This document shows positions 7,564-14,412 of a stretch of 36,694 nt of DNA, in pieces; position 1 is the first letter of the stretch; each line of letters starts with the position of its first letter. The position numbers were made by a program, and so were the translations under genes. The notes under the pieces are model-generated. The model saw only the letters and a list, made by a program, of their open reading frames with translations, had not been told where the DNA came from and did no database searches. The stretch is from Actinomadura sp. 6K520 (GTDB lineage: Bacteria; Actinomycetota; Actinomycetes; Streptosporangiales; Streptosporangiaceae), in contig NZ_SMLC01000067.1 in assembly GCF_004349245.1 (NCBI RefSeq), forward strand, positions 1-36,694, read 5' to 3'.

Positions 7564-8190
7564 ATGGCGAAGAACAGGGATAACCCCGTCGTCCTGTCGC
7601 GGATCTACACCCGGACCGGGGACGACGGCACCACCGCACTCGGCGACACGTCCCGTACCCGCAAGACGGACCCGCGCCTGGCCGCCTACGCCGACGTGGA
7701 GGAGGCCAACGCCGCGATCGGCACCGCCATCGCGCTCGGCGACCTGCCCGAGAACGTGGTCGCGCTGCTGACCCGGGTCCAGAACGACCTCTTCGACGTG
7801 GGCGCCGACCTGTGCGCGCCGGTCGTGCCGGACCCGGAGTACCCGCCGCTGCGCGTCGAGCCGCCCTACATCGAACGGCTTGAGGCGGCCTGCGACGAGC
7901 ACAACGAGACGCTCGAACCGCTCCGCAGCTTCATCCTCCCGGGCGGGACACCGGGGGCGGCGCTGCTGCACGTCGCGCGGACGGTCGCGCGGCGCGCCGA
8001 ACGCTCCGCCTGGGCGGCCGTCGAGGCGCACGGCGCCGCCGCCGTGGGCGACCCGGCGGCGGCCGAGGGCGGCGTGAACCCGCTGACCGCCACCTACCTC
8101 AACCGGCTGTCCGACCTCCTGTTCATCCTCTGCCGCGTCGCCAACGCCGAACACGGCGACGTCCTCTGGAAGCCCGGAGGAGAACGCTGA
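7564..8190 (+). CDS. Cob(I)yrinic acid a,c-diamide adenosyltransferase, PduO type
   Basis: 208 aa. It transfers the adenosyl group of ATP to cob(I)alamin or its precursors, giving coenzyme B12, in the cytosol. Seen: the N-terminal ATP-binding motif YTRTGDDGTTALG, then SRTRKTDPRLAAYADVEEAN, the central FILPGGTPGAALLHVARTVA with RRAERSAW, and NRLSDLLFILCRVAN, all hallmarks of the PduO/MMAB family. In M. tuberculosis the homologue also sits just beyond the ATP synthase operon. A hairpin terminator follows the stop codon. The start codon has no ribosome site and lies directly behind a -10-like box, so translation is probably leaderless. Confidence 0.93.
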   Translation: MAKNRDNPVVLSRIYTRTGDDGTTALGDTSRTRKTDPRLAAYADVEEANAAIGTAIALGDLPENVVALLTRVQNDLFDVGADLCAPVVPDPEYPPLRVEPPYIERLEAACDEHNETLEPLRSFILPGGTPGAALLHVARTVARRAERSAWAAVEAHGAAAVGDPAAAEGGVNPLTATYLNRLSDLLFILCRVANAEHGDVLWKPGGER

Positions 8191-8195
8191 CCCGA

Positions 8196-8221
8196 CCCGT
8201 TCCGGGGTCCCCCGGAACGGG
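8196..8221 (+). terminator. Hairpin terminator after the adenosyltransferase gene
   Basis: A perfect 11-bp stem (8196-8206 with 8211-8221, CCCGTTCCGGG) and a 4-nt loop, six bases after the stop codon, without a U-tract. Confidence 0.7.
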
Positions 8222-8230
8222 CTGGGGCCG

Positions 8231-8248
8231 GGTGGGGTTAGCCCCACC
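8231..8248 (+). promoter_or_regulatory. Dyad operator GGTGGGG-TTAG-CCCCACC upstream of the DUF4097 gene
   Basis: Perfect 7-bp inverted arms around TTAG. The right part, GGGTTAGCCCCACC (8235-8248), occurs identically and in the same orientation upstream of the histidine kinase gene (28951-28964, minus strand). It lies 90 nt before the DUF4097 start. It probably binds a response regulator or sigma factor; inferred, not shown. Confidence 0.55.
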
Positions 8249-8338
8249 TCCGGATGACCGGCTCCCCTCCTGGTGACGACGTCCCGTCCAGAGCAGGCTG
8301 GTTCCGTACGGGCGCACGGCGACAACGGGAGAGATCAC

Positions 8339-9271
8339 GTGAAGACCCTGACGGCAACGGCGATGCTGGCGGTCGCGGCGGCGGCGCTGACCGGCTGCGG
8401 CAACGTGAGCTTCGGCACCGGCGAGGAGACCCGCTCCTACACCGCACCCACCGGCGTCCGCGCACTGAAGATCACGGGGAACGGGGGCCGGGTGGAGGTC
8501 ACCGCCACCGACACCACCGTCATCAAGGTGACCGAGCGGCTGCGCTGGTCGAACGAGAAGAACAAGCCGGACACCCGGCACACCACCGAGGGTGACGCGT
8601 TCAAGCTGTCGGCCGCCTGCTCCAAGGTCACGATGGGTACCACGACGTGCGGGGTCGTCTTCCGCGTCCAGGTGCCGCGCGACGCCCCGGTGGAGATCGA
8701 CAGCAGGGACGGGTCGATCACCGCGTCCGGCCTGGGCGGGACGGTGCGGCTGCACAGCGCCGACGGCTCCATCGAGGCCGACGACCTCCGCGCGACCTCC
8801 GCGAAGATCACGTCCGACGACGGCTCCGTCCGGGTCTCCGGAAGCGTCGGCGACGCGGAACTGCGCACCTCCAACGGCTCGATCACCGCGGCCGGGCTGA
8901 CCGGCGACCGGGTGACGGCCCACTCCAGCAACGGGCGGATCCAGCTCAGCGGCCGCGCCGGCACCGTCGACTTGGAGACCGCCAACGGCTCCGTGCACGC
9001 CACCGGGCTGACCGCCGAACGCGTCAACGCCAGGACCAGCGACGGCAGCGTCCGACTCGGCTTCGCCTCGCCGCCGATGAACGTCCAGGCCAAGAGCAAC
9101 AACGGCTCCATCCGCCTCGGGCTCCCGGACGGCCAGGGCTACGCCATCAGCATGGCCACCGACAACGGCGGCGAGCGGATCGACCCGGCCGTGCGCCAGG
9201 ACTCCTCGTCGCCACGTCACGTCACGCTGGACACCGACAACGGCAGCATCACCGTGACTGCATCACCATGA
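8339..9271 (+). CDS. DUF4097 family beta-repeat lipoprotein (LiaG-like)
   Basis: 310 aa from GTG at 8339, preceded by GGGAGAG. The N-terminus is a lipoprotein signal, VKTLTATAMLAVAAAALTGC, with lipobox LTGC and Cys20 as the lipidated residue, so the protein should be anchored on the outer face of the membrane. The rest is a right-handed beta structure made of recurring short turns of the DGSI / SNGRI / NGSV / DNGSI type, the hallmark of DUF4097 (LiaG-like adhesin) proteins. In Firmicutes relatives belong to cell-envelope stress systems; the role in actinomycetes is unclear. Its upstream region shares an operator-like dyad with the two-component system at 26.7-28.9 kb. The gene ends inside a 14-bp tandem repeat. 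Confidence 0.88.
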   Translation: MKTLTATAMLAVAAAALTGCGNVSFGTGEETRSYTAPTGVRALKITGNGGRVEVTATDTTVIKVTERLRWSNEKNKPDTRHTTEGDAFKLSAACSKVTMGTTTCGVVFRVQVPRDAPVEIDSRDGSITASGLGGTVRLHSADGSIEADDLRATSAKITSDDGSVRVSGSVGDAELRTSNGSITAAGLTGDRVTAHSSNGRIQLSGRAGTVDLETANGSVHATGLTAERVNARTSDGSVRLGFASPPMNVQAKSNNGSIRLGLPDGQGYAISMATDNGGERIDPAVRQDSSSPRHVTLDTDNGSITVTASP

Positions 9272-9295
9272 CTGCATCACCATGACTGCATCACC
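9254..9295. repeat. Three tandem copies of a 14-nt unit at the DUF4097 gene end
   Basis: Units 9254-9267, 9268-9281 and 9282-9295 (RTGACTGCATCACC), the last two identical and the first differing by one base; diverged fragments continue to about 9335. The stop codon of the DUF4097 gene is in unit two. The 14-nt period is not a multiple of three, so the expansion shifts frame past the stop. Confidence 0.9.
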
Positions 9296-9351
9296 GTGAA
9301 GCGTGACTCCGTGGACCGTGACTGCATCAGCGTGACCACGGCCGCGGGCGC

Positions 9352-10884
9352 CTAGCGAAGCCGGTAGGGGCCCTGCCAGAGCGGCCGGTAGGACGGGTCC
9401 CTCAACGGCTGCACGCGGGCACCGCCGTTGACCGCCACGGTGGTGCGGGCCAGGTGCTGGGTGACGTGCGCGATGCCGTCGACGTTCGTGTCGAGGAACC
9501 TCAGGTGCACGTTCTTCACCCGGTCGCACCTGGCGTGGTAGCACGGGTCGTACACCTTGCCCGCCCGGCCGCCGAACGCCTTGGCCTCCGCGGCGGTCTT
9601 CACGCCGTCGGCACCGGTGTCCATGCCGCCGACCGGGATGCCGTGCTCGGCGAACGGGCCGTAGTCGGAGCGCCCGTTGAGGGAGCTCTCGGTCGTCGGC
9701 AGCTTGCGGCCCTTGTAGTAGTCCCGGAACATCTTCTCGATCGCGCCGGAACCGGCGGGCGCCCGTATCCCGGCGCGGGTCGAGTGGTCGCCGTCGTACA
9801 CGCCCCGGGTGCCGTTGCGCGACCCCAGCATGTCGAAGTTCAGGTTGAGCGCGATGGCGTCGCGGTCCCGGCGGTCCAGGGACTCCACGTAGTGCGTCGA
9901 GCCGCGCAGGCCCTCCTCCTCCGCGCCCCACCAGGCGAAACGCACCCGGTTGCGCAGGTCGCCCTTGCCGAGCTTCCCGATCTTCCCGGCGATCGCGAGG
10001 AGCGCGGCGGCGCCGGTCGCGTTGTCGTTGATCCCGGGGCCGTCCTCGACGCTGTCGAGGTGCGCGCCGAGCAGCACCACGTTGTCGCCCCGGCCCCGCT
10101 CGGTGTCGGCGATGACGTTGGACGCCGACCGCTTGCCGTGGACGGCGTCGGTCTTCACGCGCAGCGCCAGGCCGCCCTTCTTCGCGGCCTTCGCCAGTGC
10201 CGCGCCGAGCTCGTGGGTCGGGCCGACGACCGGGATGCGGGACGGCTTCACGACGGTCCCGTTCACCGGCCCGTCCTCCCCCGGCAGGTTGTAGATCACG
10301 GCGGCGGCGGCCCCGGCGGCGCGGGCCCGGGCGGCCTTCGTCTCGAACGTGCAGGTCCCGCGCTGCATCAGCGCGATCGAGCCCTTCTTGAAGCCCTTGA
10401 AGTCGCGCCTGTCGCAGCCGCTCGTCCCGTCCTCGCCCTTCGCCGGGATGTCCACCGCGATCACGGGCGCGGTCACGTCGCCCGAGCCGGAGAAGGCGTA
10501 GGTGGCGAAGTCCTCGCCCCGCTTGTAGGACTTCCTCGACGGCTTCGTCCGGGCCAGCACCGGCCCGGACCGCTCCCGCCAGTACGGGTACCGGAACTTC
10601 TGGATCTCCGGCCGGAGACCGGCCTTCCGCAGCCGCCCGACGACGTACTTCACCGAGACGTCGTAACCGGCGCCGCCCGTGGCGCGGTGGCCGCCGTTGT
10701 AGTCGGCGATCTCCTCGAACGCCTTCAGGTGGGGCTCGACGTCCTTCAGCGTGACGAGCCCGGCCAGGGTGGGACGGCCCGGCGCGGCATCCGCGGGCGG
10801 CAGCACCGTCGGCAGGAGGGCCGCGGGCAGAAACGCGGCGGGCAGCGCCACGGCGACACCGGTGAGCAGCTTCTTCTTGCGCAC
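9352..10884 (-). CDS. Secreted M28 family zinc peptidase with PA domain
   Basis: 510 aa from GTG at 10884 (AGGAG upstream). Residues 1-34 are a signal peptide (VRKKKLLTGVAVALPAAFLP... with a cut near ADAA). A protease-associated domain occupies about 130-250 (SIALMQRGTCTFETKAARAR, AGAAAAVIYN). The metallopeptidase core follows, with two-zinc ligands and catalytic residues in GAHLDSVEDGPGINDNATG (His275, Asp287), WWGAEEEGL (Glu322-324), LNFDMLGS (Asp351) and DPCYHARCD (His450, with Cys448 and Cys453 placed for a disulfide). This is the layout of Streptomyces-type aminopeptidases and M28 Zn carboxy-/aminopeptidases acting outside the cell. It is convergent with the DUF4097 gene and follows the DUF2550 gene after a repeat-rich spacer. 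Confidence 0.9.
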   Translation of the reverse strand: MRKKKLLTGVAVALPAAFLPAALLPTVLPPADAAPGRPTLAGLVTLKDVEPHLKAFEEIADYNGGHRATGGAGYDVSVKYVVGRLRKAGLRPEIQKFRYPYWRERSGPVLARTKPSRKSYKRGEDFATYAFSGSGDVTAPVIAVDIPAKGEDGTSGCDRRDFKGFKKGSIALMQRGTCTFETKAARARAAGAAAAVIYNLPGEDGPVNGTVVKPSRIPVVGPTHELGAALAKAAKKGGLALRVKTDAVHGKRSASNVIADTERGRGDNVVLLGAHLDSVEDGPGINDNATGAAALLAIAGKIGKLGKGDLRNRVRFAWWGAEEEGLRGSTHYVESLDRRDRDAIALNLNFDMLGSRNGTRGVYDGDHSTRAGIRAPAGSGAIEKMFRDYYKGRKLPTTESSLNGRSDYGPFAEHGIPVGGMDTGADGVKTAAEAKAFGGRAGKVYDPCYHARCDRVKNVHLRFLDTNVDGIAHVTQHLARTTVAVNGGARVQPLRDPSYRPLWQGPYRLR

Positions 10885-10979
10885 GTGCACTCCTGCGGAC
10901 GGAGACGGAGCGGACCAGCAGCGATGATGGTCACGCGACCCGCCCGCCTCAAGCGGCGACGCGGCGACCACGCCGATTC

Positions 10980-11092
10980 CATACCGGCGCCTTACCGGCC
11001 CATACCGGCGCCTTACCGGCCCATGCCGAAGGCCCGCCCATGCCGAACCGTTCATGCCGCCGAACGGCCCGCCCATGCCGAACCGGCCCCGG
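10980..11092. repeat. Short tandem repeats upstream of the M28 gene
   Basis: Two identical 21-nt copies (10980-11000 and 11001-11021, containing CATACCGGCGCCTTACCGG) are followed by diverged units of the CATGCCGAACGG type up to about 11092. They lie in the spacer between the DUF2550 gene end and the M28 upstream region. Confidence 0.85.
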
Positions 11093-11097
11093 GCCGC

Positions 11098-11571
11098 TCA
11101 GGAGGCTTCGTCGGGTGGGTGCAGTTCCACGGGGGTGCCCGGCGGGGCCGCCTCCAGCCAGGCGAGGAAACCGGTCAGCGCCGCCGCGCCCATCGCCAGT
11201 TCCACGGTCAGGTCGCCGTCCCTGACCTCGATGATGCTCACGTCCGGCAGCAGCCCCTCGGCCTCGTCCGGGTCGGGGAGGCGCCGGTTGGATACGACGA
11301 GGCCCCGGCGGTGGATCACCTGCCGGGGCCTGCTGCGGAACTCGAACACGCGGTGCCAGTTCAGGGCGTCTCCCCTGTAGCGGCCTATACCGAGGCGCCA
11401 CACTCCCGGGGCTCCGCCCTCCGGGTCCAGCACGCGGAGACTGCACTCCACGGCGCCGCCGCCCCGCACGAACAACCGGCGGCGTACCGCCATGAGGAAG
11501 AACAGCAGCGCCGCCACGAGGATGAGCGCGACGAGAACGCCGCCCGCATCCAGTGCCAGATGCTCGTCCAA
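11098..11571 (-). CDS. DUF2550 membrane protein
   Basis: About 157 aa. One N-terminal membrane segment (GGVLVALILVAALLFFLMAV) is followed by a basic RRRLFVRG and a cytosolic beta-rich domain with VWRLGIGRYRGDALNWHRVF and RHG-type text VIHRRGLVVSNRRLPDPDEA, the pattern of DUF2550. This family sits directly behind atpC across Actinobacteria (Rv1312 in M. tuberculosis), as here, 37 nt after atpC. Its function is unknown; a link to the ATP synthase is inferred only from position. The start is uncertain: TTG at 11571 is proposed because no ATG lies between atpC and the membrane segment, and GGGGGA lies unusually close in front of it. Confidence 0.78.
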   Translation of the reverse strand: MDEHLALDAGGVLVALILVAALLFFLMAVRRRLFVRGGGAVECSLRVLDPEGGAPGVWRLGIGRYRGDALNWHRVFEFRSRPRQVIHRRGLVVSNRRLPDPDEAEGLLPDVSIIEVRDGDLTVELAMGAAALTGFLAWLEAAPPGTPVELHPPDEAS

Positions 11572-11608
11572 ATCCCCCGCCGCCCGTCGGAGCCGTCGTG
11601 CCCGACGC

Positions 11609-11995
11609 CTAAGCCTCGATGCCCGCCGCGCGCAGCCGCGCCCGGGCACGCCGTTCCGGAGTCGAGTCCTCGTTCTCGGCGGCGAGCGCGTCCTCCAGCG
11701 CCTGCTTCGCGTGCTGGACGTCGACCTCGTGGCCGAGCTCCGCCTGCTCGGCCAGCACCGAGACCTCGTCGGCCGCGACCGAGAAGAAGCCGCTGCCGAC
11801 CATCGCGACGACCGGCTCGCCGCCGTCGGCCGGCTCGATCTTCACCACGCTGCCGTCGAGGAGGACGCCCAGCACCGGGGCGTGCCCCGGCAGGATGCCG
11901 AGCGAGCCCTCGATGGTCTGCGCGACCACCATCTTGGCCTCGCCGGACCAGATCTCGCGCTCCGGCGACACCAGCCCGACTCTCAGGTTTGCCAC
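11609..11995 (-). CDS. atpC: F1Fo ATP synthase epsilon subunit
   Basis: 128 aa. The N-terminal beta sandwich is clear (ANLRVGLVSPEREIWSGEAK, GSLGILPGHAPVLGVL, VAMVGSGFFSVAADEVSVLA), followed by the two-helix C-terminal part (HAKQALEDALAAENED...RARLRAAG), which is short as in other actinobacteria. It is part of the central stalk and regulates ATP hydrolysis. It is the last atp gene and is separated from atpD by 81 nt containing a long hairpin. Confidence 0.96.
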   Translation of the reverse strand: MANLRVGLVSPEREIWSGEAKMVVAQTIEGSLGILPGHAPVLGVLLDGSVVKIEPADGGEPVVAMVGSGFFSVAADEVSVLAEQAELGHEVDVQHAKQALEDALAAENEDSTPERRARARLRAAGIEA

Positions 11996-12027
11996 GTCTG
12001 TCTCCTCCGACTCACTGGAGCGGTATC

Positions 12028-12068
12028 GGCGGGACCGCCCCGGACGGCGCGTCCGGGACGGTCCCGCC
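12028..12068 (-). other. Long intercistronic hairpin between atpD and atpC
   Basis: The outer arms 12028-12037 and 12059-12068 (10 bp, perfect) enclose inner arms 12039-12045 and 12051-12057 (7 bp, perfect), with only one mismatch between them. It lies 8 nt after the atpD stop codon. It could be a partial terminator or an mRNA-stability element that lowers atpC relative to atpD. Confidence 0.7.
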
Positions 12069-12076
12069 GGGGCGGA

Positions 12077-13507
12077 CTACTTCTCCAGCTCCCTGGCCTT
12101 CTTCTCGACGTCCTCGATGCCGCCGCACATGAAGAACGCCTGCTCGGGCAGGTGGTCGTACTTGCCCTCGGAGAGCGCCTTGAACGAGGCGATCGTCTCG
12201 TCCTTCGGCACCGTCTCACCGGGCTGGCCGGTGAACTGCTCGGCCACGTACATCGGGTGCGACAGGAAGCGCTCGATGCGCCGCGCCCGCTGGACGGTGA
12301 CCTTGTCCTCCTCGGACAGCTCGTCGATACCGAGGATCGCGATGATGTCCTGCAGCTCCTTGTACTTCTGCAGGATCCGGATCACTTCCTGCGCGACCTC
12401 GTAGTGCTCGGTCCCCAGGACCTGCGGGTCCATGATCCGCGAGGTGGAGTCGAGCGGGTCGACCGCCGGGAAGATGCCCTTCTCGGAGATGCCGCGGGAC
12501 AGGGTCGTGGTGGCGTCCAGGTGCGCGAACGTGGTGTGCGGCGCCGGGTCGGTGATGTCGTCGGCGGGCACGTAGATCGCCTGCATCGAGGTGATCGAGT
12601 TACCGCGCGTCGAGGTGATCCGCTCCTGCAGCACGCCCATCTCGTCGGCCAGCGTCGGCTGGTACCCCACCGCGGACGGCATGCGCCCGAGCAGCGTGGA
12701 GACCTCCGAGCCGGCCTGCGTGAACCGGAAGATGTTGTCGATGAACAGCAGCACGTCCTGGTTCTGCACGTCGCGGAAGTACTCCGCCATCGTCAGCGCG
12801 GACAGCGCCACCCGCAGCCGGGTGCCCGGCGGCTCGTCCATCTGGCCGAACACCATCGCGGTGTCCTTGAGGACGTCCGCCTCGGCCATCTCCACCCAGA
12901 GGTCGTTGCCCTCGCGGGTGCGCTCACCGACGCCGGCGAACACCGAGGTGCCGCCGAAGTTGCGGGCGACCCGGCGGATCATCTCCTGGATGAGCACCGT
13001 CTTGCCCACGCCAGCGCCGCCGAACAGGCCGATCTTGCCGCCCTTCACGTACGGGCACAGCAGGTCGATGACCTTGATGCCGGTCTCCAGCATCTCGGTC
13101 TTCGACTCCAGCTGGTCGAAGGCGGGCGCGCGGCGGTGGATGCCCCAGCGCTCGTTGATCTCCAGGGACGCGGTCGGGACGTCCAGCGCCTCACCGAGGG
13201 CGTTCCACACGTGGCCCTTGGTGATGTCGCCCACCGGCACCGAGATCGACTTCCCGGAGTCGACCACCGGCGCGCCCCGGACCAGGCCGTCCGTCGGCTG
13301 CATCGAGATGGCCCTGACCATGTTGTCGCCGAGGTGCTGGGCGACCTCGAACGTCAGGGTCTTCTCCTCGCCGCCGAGCGAGATCTCCGCGTTGAGGGCG
13401 TTGTAGATCTCCGGGATGGCGTCGGCGGGGAACTCCACGTCGACGACCGGGCCGATGACACGGGCGACGCGCCCGGTCGCGGTCGCCGTCTCTACCTGAG
13501 CAGTCAT
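12077..13507 (-). CDS. atpD: F1Fo ATP synthase beta subunit
   Basis: 476 aa; the catalytic F1 subunit. Walker A GGAGVGKT lies at residues 163-170, followed by the GERTREGNDLW segment, Walker B VLLFIDNIFRF and the DELSEED loop at 395-401 intact. The N-terminal barrel starts TGRVARVIGPVVDVEF. I choose ATG at 13507 with GGGGAG 5 nt upstream, rather than the GTG two codons earlier, which overlaps the atpG stop. The gene begins 2 nt after atpG, so translation is probably coupled. Confidence 0.97.
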   Translation of the reverse strand: MTAQVETATATGRVARVIGPVVDVEFPADAIPEIYNALNAEISLGGEEKTLTFEVAQHLGDNMVRAISMQPTDGLVRGAPVVDSGKSISVPVGDITKGHVWNALGEALDVPTASLEINERWGIHRRAPAFDQLESKTEMLETGIKVIDLLCPYVKGGKIGLFGGAGVGKTVLIQEMIRRVARNFGGTSVFAGVGERTREGNDLWVEMAEADVLKDTAMVFGQMDEPPGTRLRVALSALTMAEYFRDVQNQDVLLFIDNIFRFTQAGSEVSTLLGRMPSAVGYQPTLADEMGVLQERITSTRGNSITSMQAIYVPADDITDPAPHTTFAHLDATTTLSRGISEKGIFPAVDPLDSTSRIMDPQVLGTEHYEVAQEVIRILQKYKELQDIIAILGIDELSEEDKVTVQRARRIERFLSHPMYVAEQFTGQPGETVPKDETIASFKALSEGKYDHLPEQAFFMCGGIEDVEKKARELEK

Positions 13508-13509
13508 TG

Positions 13510-14406
13510 TCACTCCCCGCCAGACTCGGCGAGCGCGTCAGCGCCACCGACGATCTCGCTGATTTCCTGGGTGATCGCGGCCTGCCGCGCCTGGTTCATC
13601 TGGCGCGTGTAGACCCCGAGCAGTTCGTTGGCATTGTCGGTCGCCGACTTCATCGCCCGCCGGACCGCGGCCTGGAACGCCGCCGCCGACTGGAGCAGCA
13701 TGTGGAAGATGCGGCTCTCGACGTAGTTGGGCAGCAGCAGGTCGAGCGCGGCCGCCGCGGACGGCTCGAACTCGTACGCCGGCGGGACCTTGGAGGACTC
13801 GGCCTCCTCGATCTCCAGCGGCATCAGCCGGGTGACCCGCACCTGCTGGGTGAGCATCGAGACGAACTCGGTGTAGACCACGTGGATCTCACCGACCCCG
13901 CCCTCGGCGTCGGTCTTCAGGAAGTCGTCGGTCAGCCGACGCCCGATCTCCTCCGCGTTCACGAAGGCCGGGCGGTCGCTGAACCCGTGCCAGGTCTGCG
14001 CGACGTCCCGGTCCCGGAACCGGTACCAGGTGATGCCCTTGTTGCCGACGACGTACGGGACCGGCTCGCGCCCCTCGTCCCGCAGCGCCTTGATCAGGGA
14101 CTCGGCCTCGCGGATCACGTTGGCGTTGTAGGCGCCGCAGAACCCGCGATCGCTGGTGATGATCAGCACCGCGCTGCGGTTGTCCGCCGGCTGCTCCTGC
14201 AGCAGCGGGTGGTCGATCCCGACGTGATGGCTCACCAGCGCGGTCAGGGCCTGCGTGATCTGGTCGGCGTACGGCTTGGACGCCGTCACCGCCTGCTGGG
14301 CCTTGACGATCCGCGACGTGGCGATCATCTCCTGGGCGCGCGTGATCTTGGCGGTCGACTTGACCGACCTGATCCGCTGCCGGAGTTGGCGAAGCTGTGC
14401 GGCCAT
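13510..14406 (-). CDS. atpG: F1Fo ATP synthase gamma subunit
   Basis: 298 aa; forms the rotating central shaft. The N-terminal helix (LRQLRQRIRSVKSTAKITRA followed by QEMIATSRIVKAQQ) and the C-terminal helix (AVRRAMKSATDNANELLGVY, RQAAITQEISEIVGGADAL) are the conserved ends that form the coiled coil inside the alpha3beta3 ring; the DRGFCGAYNANV strand is typical. ATG start 6 nt after the atpA stop codon. Confidence 0.97.
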   Translation of the reverse strand: MAAQLRQLRQRIRSVKSTAKITRAQEMIATSRIVKAQQAVTASKPYADQITQALTALVSHHVGIDHPLLQEQPADNRSAVLIITSDRGFCGAYNANVIREAESLIKALRDEGREPVPYVVGNKGITWYRFRDRDVAQTWHGFSDRPAFVNAEEIGRRLTDDFLKTDAEGGVGEIHVVYTEFVSMLTQQVRVTRLMPLEIEEAESSKVPPAYEFEPSAAAALDLLLPNYVESRIFHMLLQSAAAFQAAVRRAMKSATDNANELLGVYTRQMNQARQAAITQEISEIVGGADALAESGGE

Positions 14407-14412
14407 CGCCCG

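Noticed and set aside
5854..8325. 823-codon open frame on the minus strand
   Set aside because: Shadows the GMC gene in another frame and crosses the divergent adenosyltransferase gene; the product is Arg/Gly/Pro-rich noise.
9254..9335. Repeat array considered as a CRISPR or attachment site
   Set aside because: Units are directly adjacent without spacers and begin inside a coding end, so it is a simple tandem repeat.
9454..12132. 892-codon open frame on the plus strand
   Set aside because: It runs antisense to the M28, DUF2550 and atpC genes; its product is Arg/Pro/Val/Gly low complexity without domains, a by-product of high GC.
11492..13612. 706-codon open frame on the plus strand
   Set aside because: Antisense to atpC and atpD, whose sequences are unmistakable.
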